From: Paramecium tetraurelia
Taxonomy: Eukaryota; Ciliophora; Oligohymenophorea; Peniculida; Parameciidae
DNA: 64,000 nucleotides
Assembly (NCBI RefSeq): GCF_000165425.1
Contig: NW_001798979.1
Coordinates: forward strand, 186,001 to 250,000
Direction: 5' to 3'
Position 1 is the stretch's first letter. Each line of letters starts with the position of its first letter. Positions 48,117 through 60,964 of the stretch are shown one piece after another. The notes beneath the pieces are model-generated. The model saw nothing but the letters and a program-made list of their open reading frames with translations, had not been told where the DNA came from and made no database searches. The translations under genes and the position numbers were made by a program.

Positions 48117-48446
48117 GGAAGCCCCTTATTTCTGAAGAATTCAGAAAAAAGGGGTTGAAATAAAGTGCGATCACAAAATAAGTGACAATTCTTTTCATCA
48201 ACCACTATAAATAAAATTTTTTTTTAAACATTTCCATAACTTTTTAAAAAAAATTGTATTTTAACTTAGTAACTAAACCAAAAGTAATCCCCACCTAATT
48301 ACGACAAAAGATATAATATCAAGAGGTGAGATAATAACCATTACTTATTTAAGACATTACTTGTTTATGAATATAGATTTAATTTACAATGAATTTTACT
48401 TGTTTTAATTATATTTGATAATCAATTTTTAATTAATTTATTATAA
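48117..48446. other. 330-bp AT-rich intergenic region
   Basis: Between two plus-strand genes. No gene or motif seen apart from A/T runs. Confidence 0.5.
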
Positions 48447-49333
48447 ATGAATAAGGATGAGGAAAATGGGCATTCATCATTAAACAATACTCTTGAAAAT
48501 TCCCAAAATTACGCTTATTTATTATAACAAGATTATTATGAGAAATTCAAAATGGGATAAAATTTATACGAACAATCAGCCTCATTATCAAGAGTATCAT
48601 TGGGGGAAAAAACTAGTGAAGATAATAATAATACTTACACCTATATCAATATGATTCATTTACAAGAGCGACTGTCAGATCAGATGGTGAAAAATCAAGT
48701 AACTTGGTTTTTAAATTGGTTAGTTCTTGGAGAATAAAATTGAATAGCTATCTAAAGAATTAGCAGGGGCTTTAAATCATGTCTCATTGCTGTAAAAATA
48801 AAATGAGTTACAATCAGGGTTACTTAAGGATGCAAATGTTAAATTGCAAAAAAAAAATAAAGAGATCGAAATAGAGAAAACCACCAATCTACAACTCAAA
48901 AGAAAGATATCAAATTTATAATAAATAAATACGTATATCTCAAAATGAAATTAGCAATTATTTAGATTAGGTCGAGACTCTATCATTGAAGAAAGAATCT
49001 GTAATCCTCTCTAATTACAAGACTGCTAGTGAGTTTAGGACATCGAACCAATCAAATAATTCTTCTTAAAGAAAATTAAACTCAGACAAAATACATCAAG
49101 GTTTAACTGAAGATTCCACTGTTAAGGATTCATCCTGCAGCGAATAGAAATCTCACGATTTAATTAGATTTTCAGAGTCAGTCTAACAATTCTATAAATC
49201 TTCAAATCTTCTATCTCCAGTCTAATAAGTATCCCCAAAGGCCTAAAGTAACGACTTGGAAAGTAGAATAGACTCTACTTTAGCTTAGATTAGAGCCATT
49301 AGAGTATAGATTTAGCAATTAAATAAAAAATGA
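48447..49333 (+). CDS. Coiled-coil protein
   Basis: 279 residues; introns 48699-48723 (25 bp) and 48933-48954 (22 bp). Polar Asn/Ser-rich N-terminus, central coiled coil (FLENKIEQLSKELAGALNHV, KLQKKNKEIEIEKT), Ser-rich linker with many possible phosphorylation sites, and a terminal short helix (STLAQIRAIRVQIQQLNKK). No family recognised. Convergent with the next gene, 119 bp between stops. Confidence 0.65.
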
Positions 49334-49452
49334 TTAATTTTCAATTTCTTAAAATGAGTATATGTTTCAATTTGATAAAGATATGAAATAGTAATCCTAT
49401 TAATAACTAATAATATTCTAATTGATAGTTTCAAAATATGAATATTTTTTTT

Positions 49453-50758
49453 TCAAATTGAACCATAAAACTATTTCTAACTAGAGGAAAAGGACTCATC
49501 AGTTTCGTCAACTGGTAAGAATGATTCTCCTGCCAATCCAAGTCTTTTCCTGATGAATTTACCTACACACCTATGAAAAAAAATAAAAAAATCTTAATAC
49601 GTTTTTTACTAGCAAGTGATGCATAGAATCACATTAATAACAGTAGCAAGCATAGGAATGTTGGCTAATCCTTTCTTTCTTCCAATACATAAATTGAAAA
49701 ATAAGCCAATGACAACAAGGAATATTATGATGTAAATCACAAAGGCTTAGAGATAATAAGAATACAATTACTTATTCTATCACTCTCCTGATACTTTGCA
49801 TTAATGACATTTTGGACTTTGAATGGATAATTACAATCTTTAATAATCACTAATGTAATATCTTTGAAGTATTGAAATGGGAAAGTGATTTCTATTTTAG
49901 ATGTTCCTAGGTTGAGACACTTAAAATTAAGCGTAAGAACATTTTCTTTTTCAGTTATTAAGCCTCCACTCACTAAATCACCTTCAAACCAAGCTTTAGT
50001 AACATTTTCCATTTCGACATCCACATATGGTTGTGTGAGATTGACCTCTGGAATGGCTTTAAGAGTGGTTGTATCAATTATGAAGCCTTCTGGAATGGGG
50101 TCATTGGTAGGATTGGATTGTTTCATTTGTAAAATAAATTTGATAACATTAATGTCTCTAGCTACATTGAACACGTAATTATCTAAATCTTAATCGAAGT
50201 ATGAGGCATTAATGATTTCTGAGTTCTTGATGATCTCTTGTCTATAGTTTTTATAAATCATATCTACTGCAAATCCCTCTCTTAATGTGAGTGGATTTCC
50301 ACAAAACTTTTTCCAATAGATTTGAACATCACCACAATTTGGTACAAAAATAGTCATTTCATAATTGATAAGAGTTCCACCATATTGTTTGCATTTGTAA
50401 TTAATTTCAACTGCATATTCTGTATGCTAGCCATTCGGTCTATGATCTAAACGTGTCGCCGAATCAGCAAAGTAATGATCATCGAAATCTAATTAGAAGT
50501 TTTCTAAACTCAAATTAGGATTCTCACTAGTAATGTAAAGGTAATCGATATTTTAAGTCGCTGGAACTATCATTGGGTTTTCTAGGCGAATAACAGGATT
50601 AAATTACTGGCTTTTCTATTCCATTATTTGGACGGAATTCCCTTAGAGACAATGTCATCTTTTGATTTTTTGAGATTTGTGCTTACATGCAATGATTTGC
50701 AAATTTCGCTTGAGTTTACAAAGTGTAAAAAGGCTAGAAGGATATAATATAAAAACAT
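49453..50758 (-). CDS. Type I single-pass membrane protein
   Basis: 407 residues; introns 50582-50607 (26 bp), 49746-49771 (26 bp) and 49571-49600 (30 bp), phases consistent. Signal peptide MFLYYILLAFLHFVNSSEIC; an ectodomain of about 300 residues made of beta-strand-like segments with paired Cys (YKCKQYGG, VPNCGDVQIYWKKFCG, LNFKCLNLG); one transmembrane span (VIYIIIFLVVIGLFFNL) followed by a basic Arg/Lys stretch and an acidic Ser-rich cytoplasmic tail. No family recognised; receptor or surface-protein architecture. Start lies 41 bp after the stop of the PAS membrane protein gene on the same strand. Confidence 0.65.
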
Positions 50759-50798
50759 TAAAACAATAATTGAAGAAAATCAAATTGGAATAAATTAA

Positions 50799-53700
50799 TC
50801 ATTGATCCACCTTATGAATCCTATTTAAATATTCTCTGATGGCTTTGATGCGTTGAATGAGATTTAAAGGTATCATTGATAATAACAAGGTCGTCCGTCT
50901 GATCTAAAGGAATGCATACACATATTTACTTCATTATTAATTTTGTTAGCAATTGGCCACCAGAATAATAGATACACCAGAACTAAGACAACTAAGAAAA
51001 CTATGAAGATAGTAACAGTGGTGGTTGTATTGGTATCAATGTCTTTTTGCAAACTTGAATTAAAAGTAACCAACAATTATTGGAAGATCGACCTAATATA
51101 AATGTCCTGCATTTAATCTATTTAATTATTAATAATATACTTATTTCTACAGCAGCAATATCTGTGTACATTAGTGATAATATTTTATTAGTTTGTAGAT
51201 TATCTGTGAAATTGTAAAGGGTTCCTGATATTGTGGTCGATGAGGAATCGTTAAGGAGAGAATCGTAAACAGTAAGCAAATACCTGAGATTTTCAAAATG
51301 ACGGGATAGAGCCAAAGCTAAAGATTCATCAACAATTCCTTTGACGAATGCTTAACAAGTTGCCAAATCTACAGGAGCCACTTGAATGACTTGTGCACAT
51401 GCTCCAGCCTTCATGATTGAATCAAAGTAATCATTGTAAAGGGAATTGTGATAACCCAAATTTAATGAATGATCCTTCTGCATATTTGTATTCAGATTGT
51501 ATAAGTCTTTTACAAAGTCTGTAGAAATAGTCTTGGATACATTATTTTTAACAGGGAAGTTGGAATCCCACAACATTTATCTAAACACATTGTTAGCAAA
51601 AGTGATTGAAGGCACTGCAAGTGAAGTAGCATTCATTTCCTGAATCAGTTCTTACATTGAACTTTGTAAATTGGCACCAATAAGATAATGAGCAATGAAG
51701 TAGGCAATCAACAACCCCATTGAAATGATGAATTTAATGTAAAAGTTACGTTTATCCTTAGAATCATACTTATACTTCTTTCTTTTCTTTCTTCTCCCAA
51801 ATTCTTCAACAACACCTTCTCCTTCTTCATTCTCCTCAAATGACACATCATTCTCTTGATTGGCATCTTCATCCTCACCTATTTATAGAGTATTCGAGAA
51901 GGCTTCACATTTGGCAAACAATTGCTTCACTTTCGCTAAGGGAATCTCTAAGAACAACTTGATAACTTCTTCTTGATTCTGAGAGACTAAATTAAAAGAA
52001 CAAGCAATCCACGGTATGGATACTACTGTAAATACACAGGCAACAATTAGAAGTACGAGTAATACATTAGAATCATAAGCTAGATTTATAAGTTGATTTG
52101 TATAAAGATCTGCACTTTCCAATGTAGCTTGATAGTAGTCATTTAGCAAATTATACCTTATGAAATAGATAGAATCTGCGTCAGGAGTAAAATCTTTGAT
52201 ATCAAAATTCATAACTTCAAAGGCCTTTGAAATGATCTACGAGGTGCCTTGATTGATATCCACTAATTAATTGCTTTCAGCCCCACTGGTATCCTTACTA
52301 ATCATCTTAATGGTGTTAGTAGTCATTAATTCATTCTGTCTACCTGATACTTCAGTAGAGGATTGAATTTTAGATTGGATGTCTTTCAAATCACTAATTG
52401 TAGTGTTCATATTTGTCAATTAGGTTTTTACCTTATCATCTGTGGCTAAAACATTGATTTTATTCAATCTACACAATTCCATTATTTACCATTATATTCT
52501 TTAGCCTAAACCCACTCTTATGTTAGAATCTTGCATCATTATGTATCCCTATTAGATATCAGAAAATAATTATTGTGTCAATACATAATCGAGTAATCCC
52601 AAAACACCCAGACATATAATTAATATAGCAGCACTCCATTTAAAACAGATCATGCTGGTTTAATTGACATTTCTACTTTCTTATAAGAATTAAACAAAAG
52701 TCCTCCTAGATTTATAAATATTAGCATGACCTCCTTCTGCTTCTTCTTCATCATCTTCTTTTTAAATTTACTACATTCCTGCATTTCCTGCTCCCTTTTT
52801 TTATTCATTTTCCTCCTCTTCATCTGAATCTTAATTCTTGAATTCATCAATGTCGAAAAGTTATCCATTGATATATTTCATAGTCCTAATTCCAAGAGCC
52901 AAATCTATTTTCTCATCCTTTTCTCCTACATTAGAAGAAGGAGTCTTTTCATCTTCCTTCAGAGGTTCTCTTTGTGAGTAATCAAAGGTCTCATCTTGTT
53001 TGACACTTGAAAGAGCAGACATCTAGAAATTCTAATCTCCTGAATACTCTCCTACATACTAGTGTTGAGCTTAATCAAATTGGAAATAGAATTTTGTTTG
53101 TGATTCTTTTTTCTTTTATTGAGATTATTCATTTGGATTGAGAAATGATTTTTCTTATTTGTTATTTTCAATCTTAATTATATACCCTTATAATTTAGAA
53201 TCTCTAAACATGATCTCTCCAGCAGTTATATTAAATTTGCCTTAAACCGATTAATCTCTATTCTTAAAATTGATATCTGCTTCTGCTCCTGTCTTATTCA
53301 AGTACTCAGTGATGTTTTCTTAGAAATTAGGTATTATATCTGTTACCTTAGTCTTCTTTTTTGTGATGTAATTCAGATCTATATGAGACATTGTAATAAT
53401 CGTGGCTGAAACATTTTCAATCTCTTGAGTCTATCCATTCACAATCATAAATGCTACGTTTTTAAATACTTTTTCTTGTCTCATAGCTCCAAAGAACTAG
53501 GCACCATGTATAAATGATGGCACATATCTCACATAAATGAAGAATGGGAATATGTATCCATTCTTTGATTTTCCAATGATCATTCTTTCTCTATTCATTA
53601 TTCTGCTTTCGTAAGTTTATAAGTATGTTTCCATGAATTAATCATGTGATTAAGCAAATACATTCGGCATCAAGATATTAACTTTTCTATTAATCAATTC

Positions 53701-55719
53701 ACTCTTAGAATAACCAAACATTTTGGATGCTGACATATTCAATCCGATGATTCTACCAAAAGTTACATCCTCAGCTGAAATACTTATTAAAGCAGTAGAT
53801 TCATTTGGAAAATCATTAATGTTATTAGTGATTTTGCCTCTGTCCATATTGACTGAATAAAAATTCTTCAATCTTTCCAATACCTCCTCAGCTGATTCTT
53901 TATCATACAGAATATCAACTAGATATCTCGAATAAATCATCATCAAATTTGGAGGGACATCCAGATTCATTTTAATAATTCGTTTCCATGAGTCTTCCAA
54001 CATTTTATCTATATACATCATTCTAGTTCCAACATCGTATAATTTTCCTAAATCTGGCGTATCCTCACTCAATTGTGACCAAAACTCTATGTGTTACGAT
54101 GCTGACTTTTCAATCTAGGCTCGAATCTCCCTAAGATTGTTTTCAGTCGTTAATTCATTCACTGCATCTATACCAGCAGCTGGATTTTTTGAAGATTTTG
54201 AATTTTCAAACATTTGTTCCTCTATTAGCTTTTTTAATCTGTAGACTATAAATTATTCATCAACATATGGTTTCTCTTATTCTGCTGCTACCAATTCCTA
54301 TAATGCTTGTTGATTCGATTGCATTTTCTCCATTAAAAATAAGGAATGAGAAATTCGTAATTCTGTGCAATTGGGAAATCTGGTCAAAGATAAAGTAAAT
54401 ATTCTTTCAATAATGTAGACTAAAACCACATACTACTCTTTAATTTCATCATCTTAATTTTACAATTTGAAGTTCTTCTGAAATTTAGCAATTTTCTTAT
54501 TACCCATATTTTTGGCTTAGCAAGGACAGTCTTCTCTTTTACAAATTGTTCTATGATACTCTACAAACCCATCCAATAATGTGGCAATATTTCTATCCGT
54601 ATGATAATAATTCAAAAATTTAGTTAAGTATTATAACTATTGGATTGCCTAATTAAGTGAATCAAATTTATTTGAATCAATCATCATTATATCATATCTA
54701 TACTCTTTCCTAAGCATAACAATCAGTAGTAATAAAGGACTTCCAAAAACCCATAAGTAGGGTGCACCTTCGTAATAAGTATCCTCAACAATGATACCAA
54801 ATATGATCATACATATTGTCCACATAATTACTGCATGTTGTGAATTTAATACTTTTGAATAGTAGTAATTTAAATAGACACTTGATTTGTTAAATGAAAA
54901 GAATTAAATGACTGCAAATAAAGTTATTATGATGACCACTAAGATTCTTAATTCATTTACATTCAATAAGGTGAAGCATAGTACTAGAATGATTTTAAAA
55001 ATCAAAAATTTCATATCATCTCTGCCTGAAATCTTGCATAGTGGATTATTTGGTTGGAATCTTGACTCATAAAATGTCATTGTTACTAATGCGCTGATGC
55101 AAACCAAAATGAATGCTGCAATTGCTGATAGGAATGCGTGAAGTAAATAATTCCCTGTGTAGCATTCTAAATCAGAATAATATTTATGAAAGCCACTCCC
55201 TGAATCGCAATAGAAGATAGTCAAAAAAAGATGCAAAGCAGGCATAAAAAAAATGTAATTGAGTATTTCGAAAAATATTTTGAGAACAACTAATGGTCCA
55301 CTCAACTTACCTACCGATGTGGTTTACGCCTTTATTGCAATGAAAATTATTAAAATTATTAGTAACAGGAAGAACCCCATTACTATATAGAGTACTAGGA
55401 TGAAACTTTGAAACTCTACATTTTTCAGATATGGGGAAATCATAAAGTACCCAAAAAATGATTGAAATGACTCCGACCATGATTTCACCTTCCACAATGA
55501 CAAAAACTATCATAATCACCAACATATGTATACTTCATCACTGAAGGCAAAGTAAAAAACTTGGAAACTCTCAATCAAAACAAAAAAGATGTAAAGAAAT
55601 AGCGGGAAGTTCTCTCCAGAAATTAAATAGTAGATAATTTCAAAAAGCAGATTCTTAAAAGAGTTTTACATCTTATCCAAAGCTGATTTATCATCATCAA
55701 ATATCGAAACACCTTACAT
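50799..55719 (-). CDS. Large multi-pass membrane protein with PAS domain (TmcB-like)
   Basis: 1,614 residues in four exons; introns 55507-55533 (27 bp), 51118-51140 (23 bp) and 50904-50929 (26 bp); total length checks modulo 3. The N-terminal 330 residues hold about eight hydrophobic spans. A PAS-like domain lies near residues 620-720 (ALISISAEDVTFGRIIGLN, MFGYSKSELINRKVNILMP). A charged linker follows, then four or more further spans in the C-terminal 450 residues, including FIVFLVVLVLVYLLFWWP. This architecture is that of ciliate proteins annotated as TmcB-like (tiny macrocysts). A sensory role is likely; the ligand or signal is unknown. The related gene at 61981 points to a family. Confidence 0.82.
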
Positions 55720-56610
55720 GTTTTATATTATTTATGATTTAAATATATAATAAATTAAACATTATCATTAAATTATTTTTATATATTGAGTCCCCTTATA
55801 CATACACGACTCCTTCATCTTTCATTTAATTAGATGAATCTATCTTTCCTGTTATCTAATCATTTCCACTTTGATTTTGAAGATTCATTCTATTGGAATA
55901 TCTGTAATAAAAATTTAGAATATTCATTTTTCATTAAATATTTATTGTATGAATTACTCAAATGATCTAAAAGATCAGTCAAACTTAAATCCTATTTTTA
56001 GGTTTCTTTTATATGCTTTTATGGATAATAATTTAATCCTTTAATCAATATTGGAAATAGTCAGTCAAATCTAAATTTTTATTTATTATCTAGTCAGCAC
56101 GAACTTAAGTATTTAGCTATATGGAATTATAATTTTAGTTTGTTATCCACTATTGTTATTAATAAATTGAAGGATTCAATATTCTTATACACAACTCATT
56201 TACATAGCCAGGTTATATATTATTGTATTACCTATTTTTGCCCAAAAAGTCAAAAGTAATCAAGTTAAATTGTTGAGGTATTTAGAGATTTTCAAAGTTC
56301 TTCCATTAATGATCAATTTTATAAAGTATTAAACCAATCTGAATTCCATCTTAATAGACTTATTTAATAATATATGATTCTTTGCTAAATAATCACTATA
56401 TATTTATCAGGATAGTATATTAAATTCTTTAAGGATATTGTCTTCTTAGGAATGAGTAAATCAAAAAAATAGAGAATTTAACTAGTCTTAATTCTATCTT
56501 ATTAAAAGTGCATTAATGTATATTTGTTTAAGGATAGCCAGGAAGATTTGGTCCATGAAATATATCATTCCATCCAATTTGAATTAATATGTTAGGTAAT
56601 AAAATAATTA
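55720..56610. other. 891-bp AT-rich region with two weak minus-strand frames
   Basis: A minus-strand frame from an ATG near 55928 is TGA-free down into the start of the PAS gene but is low-complexity. Near 56590-56470 a minus-strand frame reads GWNDIFHGPNLPGYP, faintly like the IFHGFNVV start of the neighbouring GH5 enzyme, possibly a decayed duplicate or a missed 3' exon. Remainder shows nothing. Confidence 0.3.
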
Positions 56611-58163
56611 TCATTTATTAATATTCAATGCTGATATGACCAATTTAACCCTACCTGTAGCATTGTCTACCCTTTGTCTATTCTTATCCAATTATTTTAA
56701 TTAGCATTTTCCTTTCTTTGCTTTACAAGTGTAATTAAATCCATTTTTAAAACCATTTATATCTGGAATGTAAATTACAGTATCACAACCCTTTCTGGAA
56801 TCGTATTTCAAGTTAAATGATTATTTTTTAGAATTGAACTTTGAATAGTAGACTTTAGATCCACAAATTGATTAAGCATAAGGTCTAACCAAAGCTTCCA
56901 TTTTATAATTCTATAGAGATCCATCTTGATTGAAAATCCCTTCATCATACATGTTTGATGCAGTTGTAAAATCATTGTACCCTTTATATTGCCAATAAGC
57001 CCAAGATTGCAAATAGTTATCTGCTTTATACAATAAACTATTGAGTATATCTTTGGCAAATGGTTCATTAGGTAATGCTCCGAATTCAGTTAGCATAGCT
57101 CCAGTACCTAAATGATTGATGTTCATTTTTTTTAGAGGATACATAAAGTTATATAGCTGTTTGCAAAGGAAGGTTGAGACATTTTCTATTAAATTGTAAG
57201 TATATATAAATACCAATTCCACAATAGAGATGGTAACTCAAGACTTCTTTCTTTTGATATTTTCTGCCTCCTACGTTGCGTTTGAATCCTGCTCCCAAAA
57301 CATCTGTGAAGTAAGGTTCAAAGAATACAAGTTTCTCAGTATCAGCTTATCTAATGTATTTATTGATTATTTAGTAGAATGGCATGATGAGATGCTTGTT
57401 AGCCCATCCTGGCCAGACGTATTAAATTTTGCTTCTTTAATAATTACCAGAGGCAGGTTCATTCATAATTTCATATCCCAAAACATTCCATTCTCCTTTA
57501 TGCAATTCAGCCACTCTTTTCCAGAAGAGTCCAAACATATCAGCAACACCATTTTCGTTTTTCAATATTGATTCTACATTCTTACCAACGTCTGAAGTCA
57601 AATAAAATTTAGCAAAGTTGTCCTATTTTAAACAGTCTTCAATTAATGGATATCCTTATTCATCCAATCTTAATTCAATGTTTTGAGGTGCCGGGAAATC
57701 TGTTTTAGTGACAGCCCAATCTGGGAAGCCTTCTCCACAAAACTGTCTATTAAGTAAGTCTTGATGAGCATCCAGAATAACATAAATATTGTATTTAGCA
57801 GCTAATCTCACGATGTCTCTAATGTGCAACAGATACTCTTCATTTAATATTCCTCTTTGAGGCATTCCAGCTTCAAAGGCCACATGCAATCGAATTACAT
57901 TAAATCTATTGAGATTACATTTAATAATAATTACCCCAAATCAACCAAGAGTTAGCAATCTTCGTCAGAAAATGAAGTCATTACGTCAAAATGATCAGTT
58001 ACTGGGAAGTATGGGGCAGGTTTGTAGACAACATTGAAGCCATGGAATATTCTGATTGCTCCTTTCTAATAATTAATGAAGTTACTACTTCATCAACAAA
58101 GTTTCCATGTTTATTAATGTGAACTGATATTGCTATTCCAATAATACATAATAAAAATTTCAT
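56611..58163 (-). CDS. GH5 endoglycoceramidase-like glycosidase, secreted
   Basis: 490 residues; introns 58066-58088 (23 bp), 57906-57934 (29 bp) and 57186-57213 (28 bp), exon sums in phase. Signal peptide MKFLLCIIGIAISV. The clan A barrel motifs are visible: LGFNVIRLHVAFEAGMP, IYVILDAHQDLLNRQFCGEGFPDW, GYEIMNEP with the acid/base Glu, and AMLTEFGALP with the nucleophile Glu. The CGEGFPDW segment after the DAHQD motif is characteristic of endoglycoceramidases, which release glycan from glycosphingolipids. A C-terminal beta domain with several Cys follows. Probably acts in food vacuoles or outside the cell. Confidence 0.9.
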
Positions 58164-58220
58164 ATTTAATTTAATATCCTTTAAATTCTAAATATAATTA
58201 AAAAAATCGTTAAAAAATAA

Positions 58221-60027
58221 ATGGGCAACGAACCATCAGCTCCAAATGATAAGATTGATTTCTTAAGACCAGTTCAAAAGAAAGCACCCGAGCCTACCCA
58301 ACTCAACAAAGTCTAGTAGAATGAATGGAGAATTGGATTGCAACATCCTCATCTCTTGTAAACTTTGGGTGGCCAACCTGAGGGAGATTAGTATCGATAC
58401 TTTTTCGAATTCTGTTAAATCACTTTAGCATCTCTGTTGTAGGAACGATATGGAACTAAAAAGTACTTTCCTGAAGAAGACTTATAGGCATTGCTTTTGG
58501 GCATAAGCAGTGCTTTGAGTTTCTTGTAAGAAAAGGGACTGTCACATGGAGGTAAATAAAACTCATTTATTAATTAGACATTTGCACAACTGAAATATTC
58601 TTTGATTCAAACAGTTCGAGTTTCAAAGTTTTGGATTCAAATTTAATTAATGGAAGAGGAGCTTCCATTCAGTAATTATTATCAGGAAAATTGAAATATC
58701 TCGCACCTGAAATATTACAAAACCCAACACAACCATTCTCTGAGTTGTAATTGAGTAAAAGTGATGTTTGGTGTTTGGGCATGGTCATGTTGGAAGCAAG
58801 TACTCTCAAACAAAATGACAATCTCTATCAAAATGGCTTATAATTTAGATTGATCTCAGATAGAATTAACGAAGTAGCTTAAATTTACAATTTGCAATAT
58901 GCTGAGAATATTGCATTGATGCTCAATTTCAACCCAAATGAAAGGTTAGATCCAGTTAATCTATTTAATTATCTACTTGAATAATAGAGAAACGCAAATG
59001 AATAAGATCAGCAGGTTGTTTAACAATAGTAATATTAACAATTACTTTAGTAATAATAATTGTATTAACAATAATTATGCTAACAACAACAACAATAATA
59101 GTAATAATAATAATAATAGTTATTATATTAATAATCCTAGTAGTAGTAGTAGTAACTTACTTATCAATAGGCTTAGTAATCCCAATTGTAACAATAACCA
59201 ATATAATATTTACCTTAACAGGTGGAACAATAAAATTATCAATAATAATTAGTTTAACAACATTAATTACAACAAACCCAAGTTCCTCCCTAATACCTTC
59301 AACAATAACAACAGTAGACAAACCAACAACAATAATACAATACTCAATAAGCACAATACGCATAATAATAATAGCAATATGCTTAGACTCAATAACCAAG
59401 ACAAAACCACCATCAATCAAGACCATCCTAAGATTTCATGATGACTCAACCTGATATGAATCAAACTATGCAAGGAGGAGTTTCTAGAGAAAGAGTTCCC
59501 ACAAAAATTATCAAGAAGCTAGTCTATCCTGATGGAAGAGTTGAATATCAAGAGAAATCTCATTCAGCTTCAAGGATGGGTAATTTATTATTCTATTATT
59601 TTTAGTTTAATAACCCTAACAGTAGAAACAATAACAAGTGATTCCCTAACAATAATAAGCATAAGCTATGCCACAACAATAATAAATAATGGCATAACAA
59701 TAATAGATGATGTCTCAATAATAAATGATGTAATAATAGTATGCCTAGCAACCCTAATATAACCCATAGTTTTAATAATAATAATACTAGTAATAGCCAT
59801 AGCCTCAATATTAATAGAGGTAAAATGTTCTTGGTAATATTGAAAACTAAATGTAAGTTGTTACTAATGAACATAACATTACTAGATTGAAATAAGAAAT
59901 AGAACACTCTAAAACATTAATTTAATAATATAACTAATAAAAACCATAAGTTCAAGCTGAATCGATAGAGGAGAGAATAAGAAAAGTTATTGCACAATCA
60001 TAAGCTTTAAGAGAAAACTTTGCATGA
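58221..60027 (+). CDS. Pseudokinase with long Gln-rich tail
   Basis: 584 residues; introns 58552-58577 and 59580-59605 (both 26 bp). Starts MGNEPSA, a candidate N-myristoylation site. Residues about 50-260 resemble the C-lobe of a protein kinase: SALSFLQEKGLSHGDICTTE at the catalytic loop, FKVLDSN in place of DFG, KYLAPEIL for APE and KSDVWCLGMVMLEA for helix F. The glycine loop and VAIK lysine have no counterpart, the catalytic-loop Lys and Asn are replaced, and FG is lost, so it cannot be an active kinase by known rules. From about residue 275 on it is poly-Gln/Tyr/Pro, coded by a mixture of CAA, TAA and TAG, interrupted by ERVPTKIIKKLVYPDGRVEY. Confidence 0.78.
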
Positions 60028-60064
60028 ATTATACCAATATATATATATTATAAATTATCAGATA

Positions 60065-60964
60065 ATGCTACCTAAATTAAATCAAAGTTCTTCAGTATAA
60101 TAAGTGAAATCTCAGGAAGATTTCAGTTTGAATGAAGCTAAAAGACGTTAAAAACAACTTGAGTTGGAATAACAAAATGTTGAAAATAGAATCAAATAAC
60201 TTACTAAAGAGAATTCAAAACTATCCAAAAAAGTTTAAATGGCCGAGTAATTGGCTCTAGATGTTTATGCTTCTCGTCTTGCTCAGAAGATTAAAGTAAT
60301 TGATTATTCTAAAAAACTACTTAGAAAGAACAGAAATTCCATTAATAATCTACTGTCGATCCATTGAGATATCAATAAACATAATATGAAAGGATGAACC
60401 TTAGGAAAATGAAATAAGAAGTAAAAGAAATGAAACATAATGATGCATAATTGATGAAAAAATCGATTAAATACGAATTGATGAGAACTAGTGAAGAGTA
60501 AGCTAAAAAAGCATAAAATATGAAATTAAGAGCTGCTTTAATTAAAGAAGATGAGAAATTGTCCTAGGCAGTGATTCAGGAAAAGTTGTTAGAGAAATAA
60601 TAAAAAGTTAGATTATTATAAGAACTAGAAAAATAAAAGATTCTGATGGAAAATGAAAAATACGAATACTAAATCAAGTAATTAGAAGCTTAAGAAATTA
60701 AATTAGTAGAAAAATTACAAGCCACACAACAGAGAGAATAGAATGTTAAATAGAAGTTAATGGCAGCAACAAGACTGGCTCCTGAGGAATTTGATAGAAC
60801 CTACTTGGGTAGTTAGTCAATCATTTGTGAACAAGGGAACCATGTAAGATTATAAATATGTATAGGAAAAAACATAAGAAGAACAAAAGGAACAGTAAGA
60901 GGAACCAAAAAAAAAGGATCAAGAGGAAAATAAAGAAGGATAATAAGGAACCTAAACTGATTGA
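60065..60964 (+). CDS. Coiled-coil protein
   Basis: 282 residues; introns 60296-60324 (29 bp) and 60844-60865 (22 bp), exon sums in phase. Nearly continuous coiled coil: QLELEQQNVENRIKQLTKEN, RMNLRKMKQEVKEMKHNDAQ and LLQELEKQKILMENEKYEYQ. A conserved-looking block AATRLAPEEFDRTYLG interrupts it near residue 235, before an acidic Lys/Glu/Gln tail. Starts 37 bp after the pseudokinase stop, on the same strand. No family named; cytoskeletal or ciliary role is plausible only by composition. Confidence 0.66.

Noticed and set aside
47999-48205. 68-codon minus-strand frame MVDEKNCHLFCDRTLF...
   Set aside because: Antisense to the last exon and 3' flank of the plus-strand gene at 47495-48116, whose splice model is supported by phase.
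59077-59907. Long Ile/Thr- and Leu-rich frames on both strands
   Set aside because: They are shadows of the Gln-rich repeats of the pseudokinase gene read in other frames.
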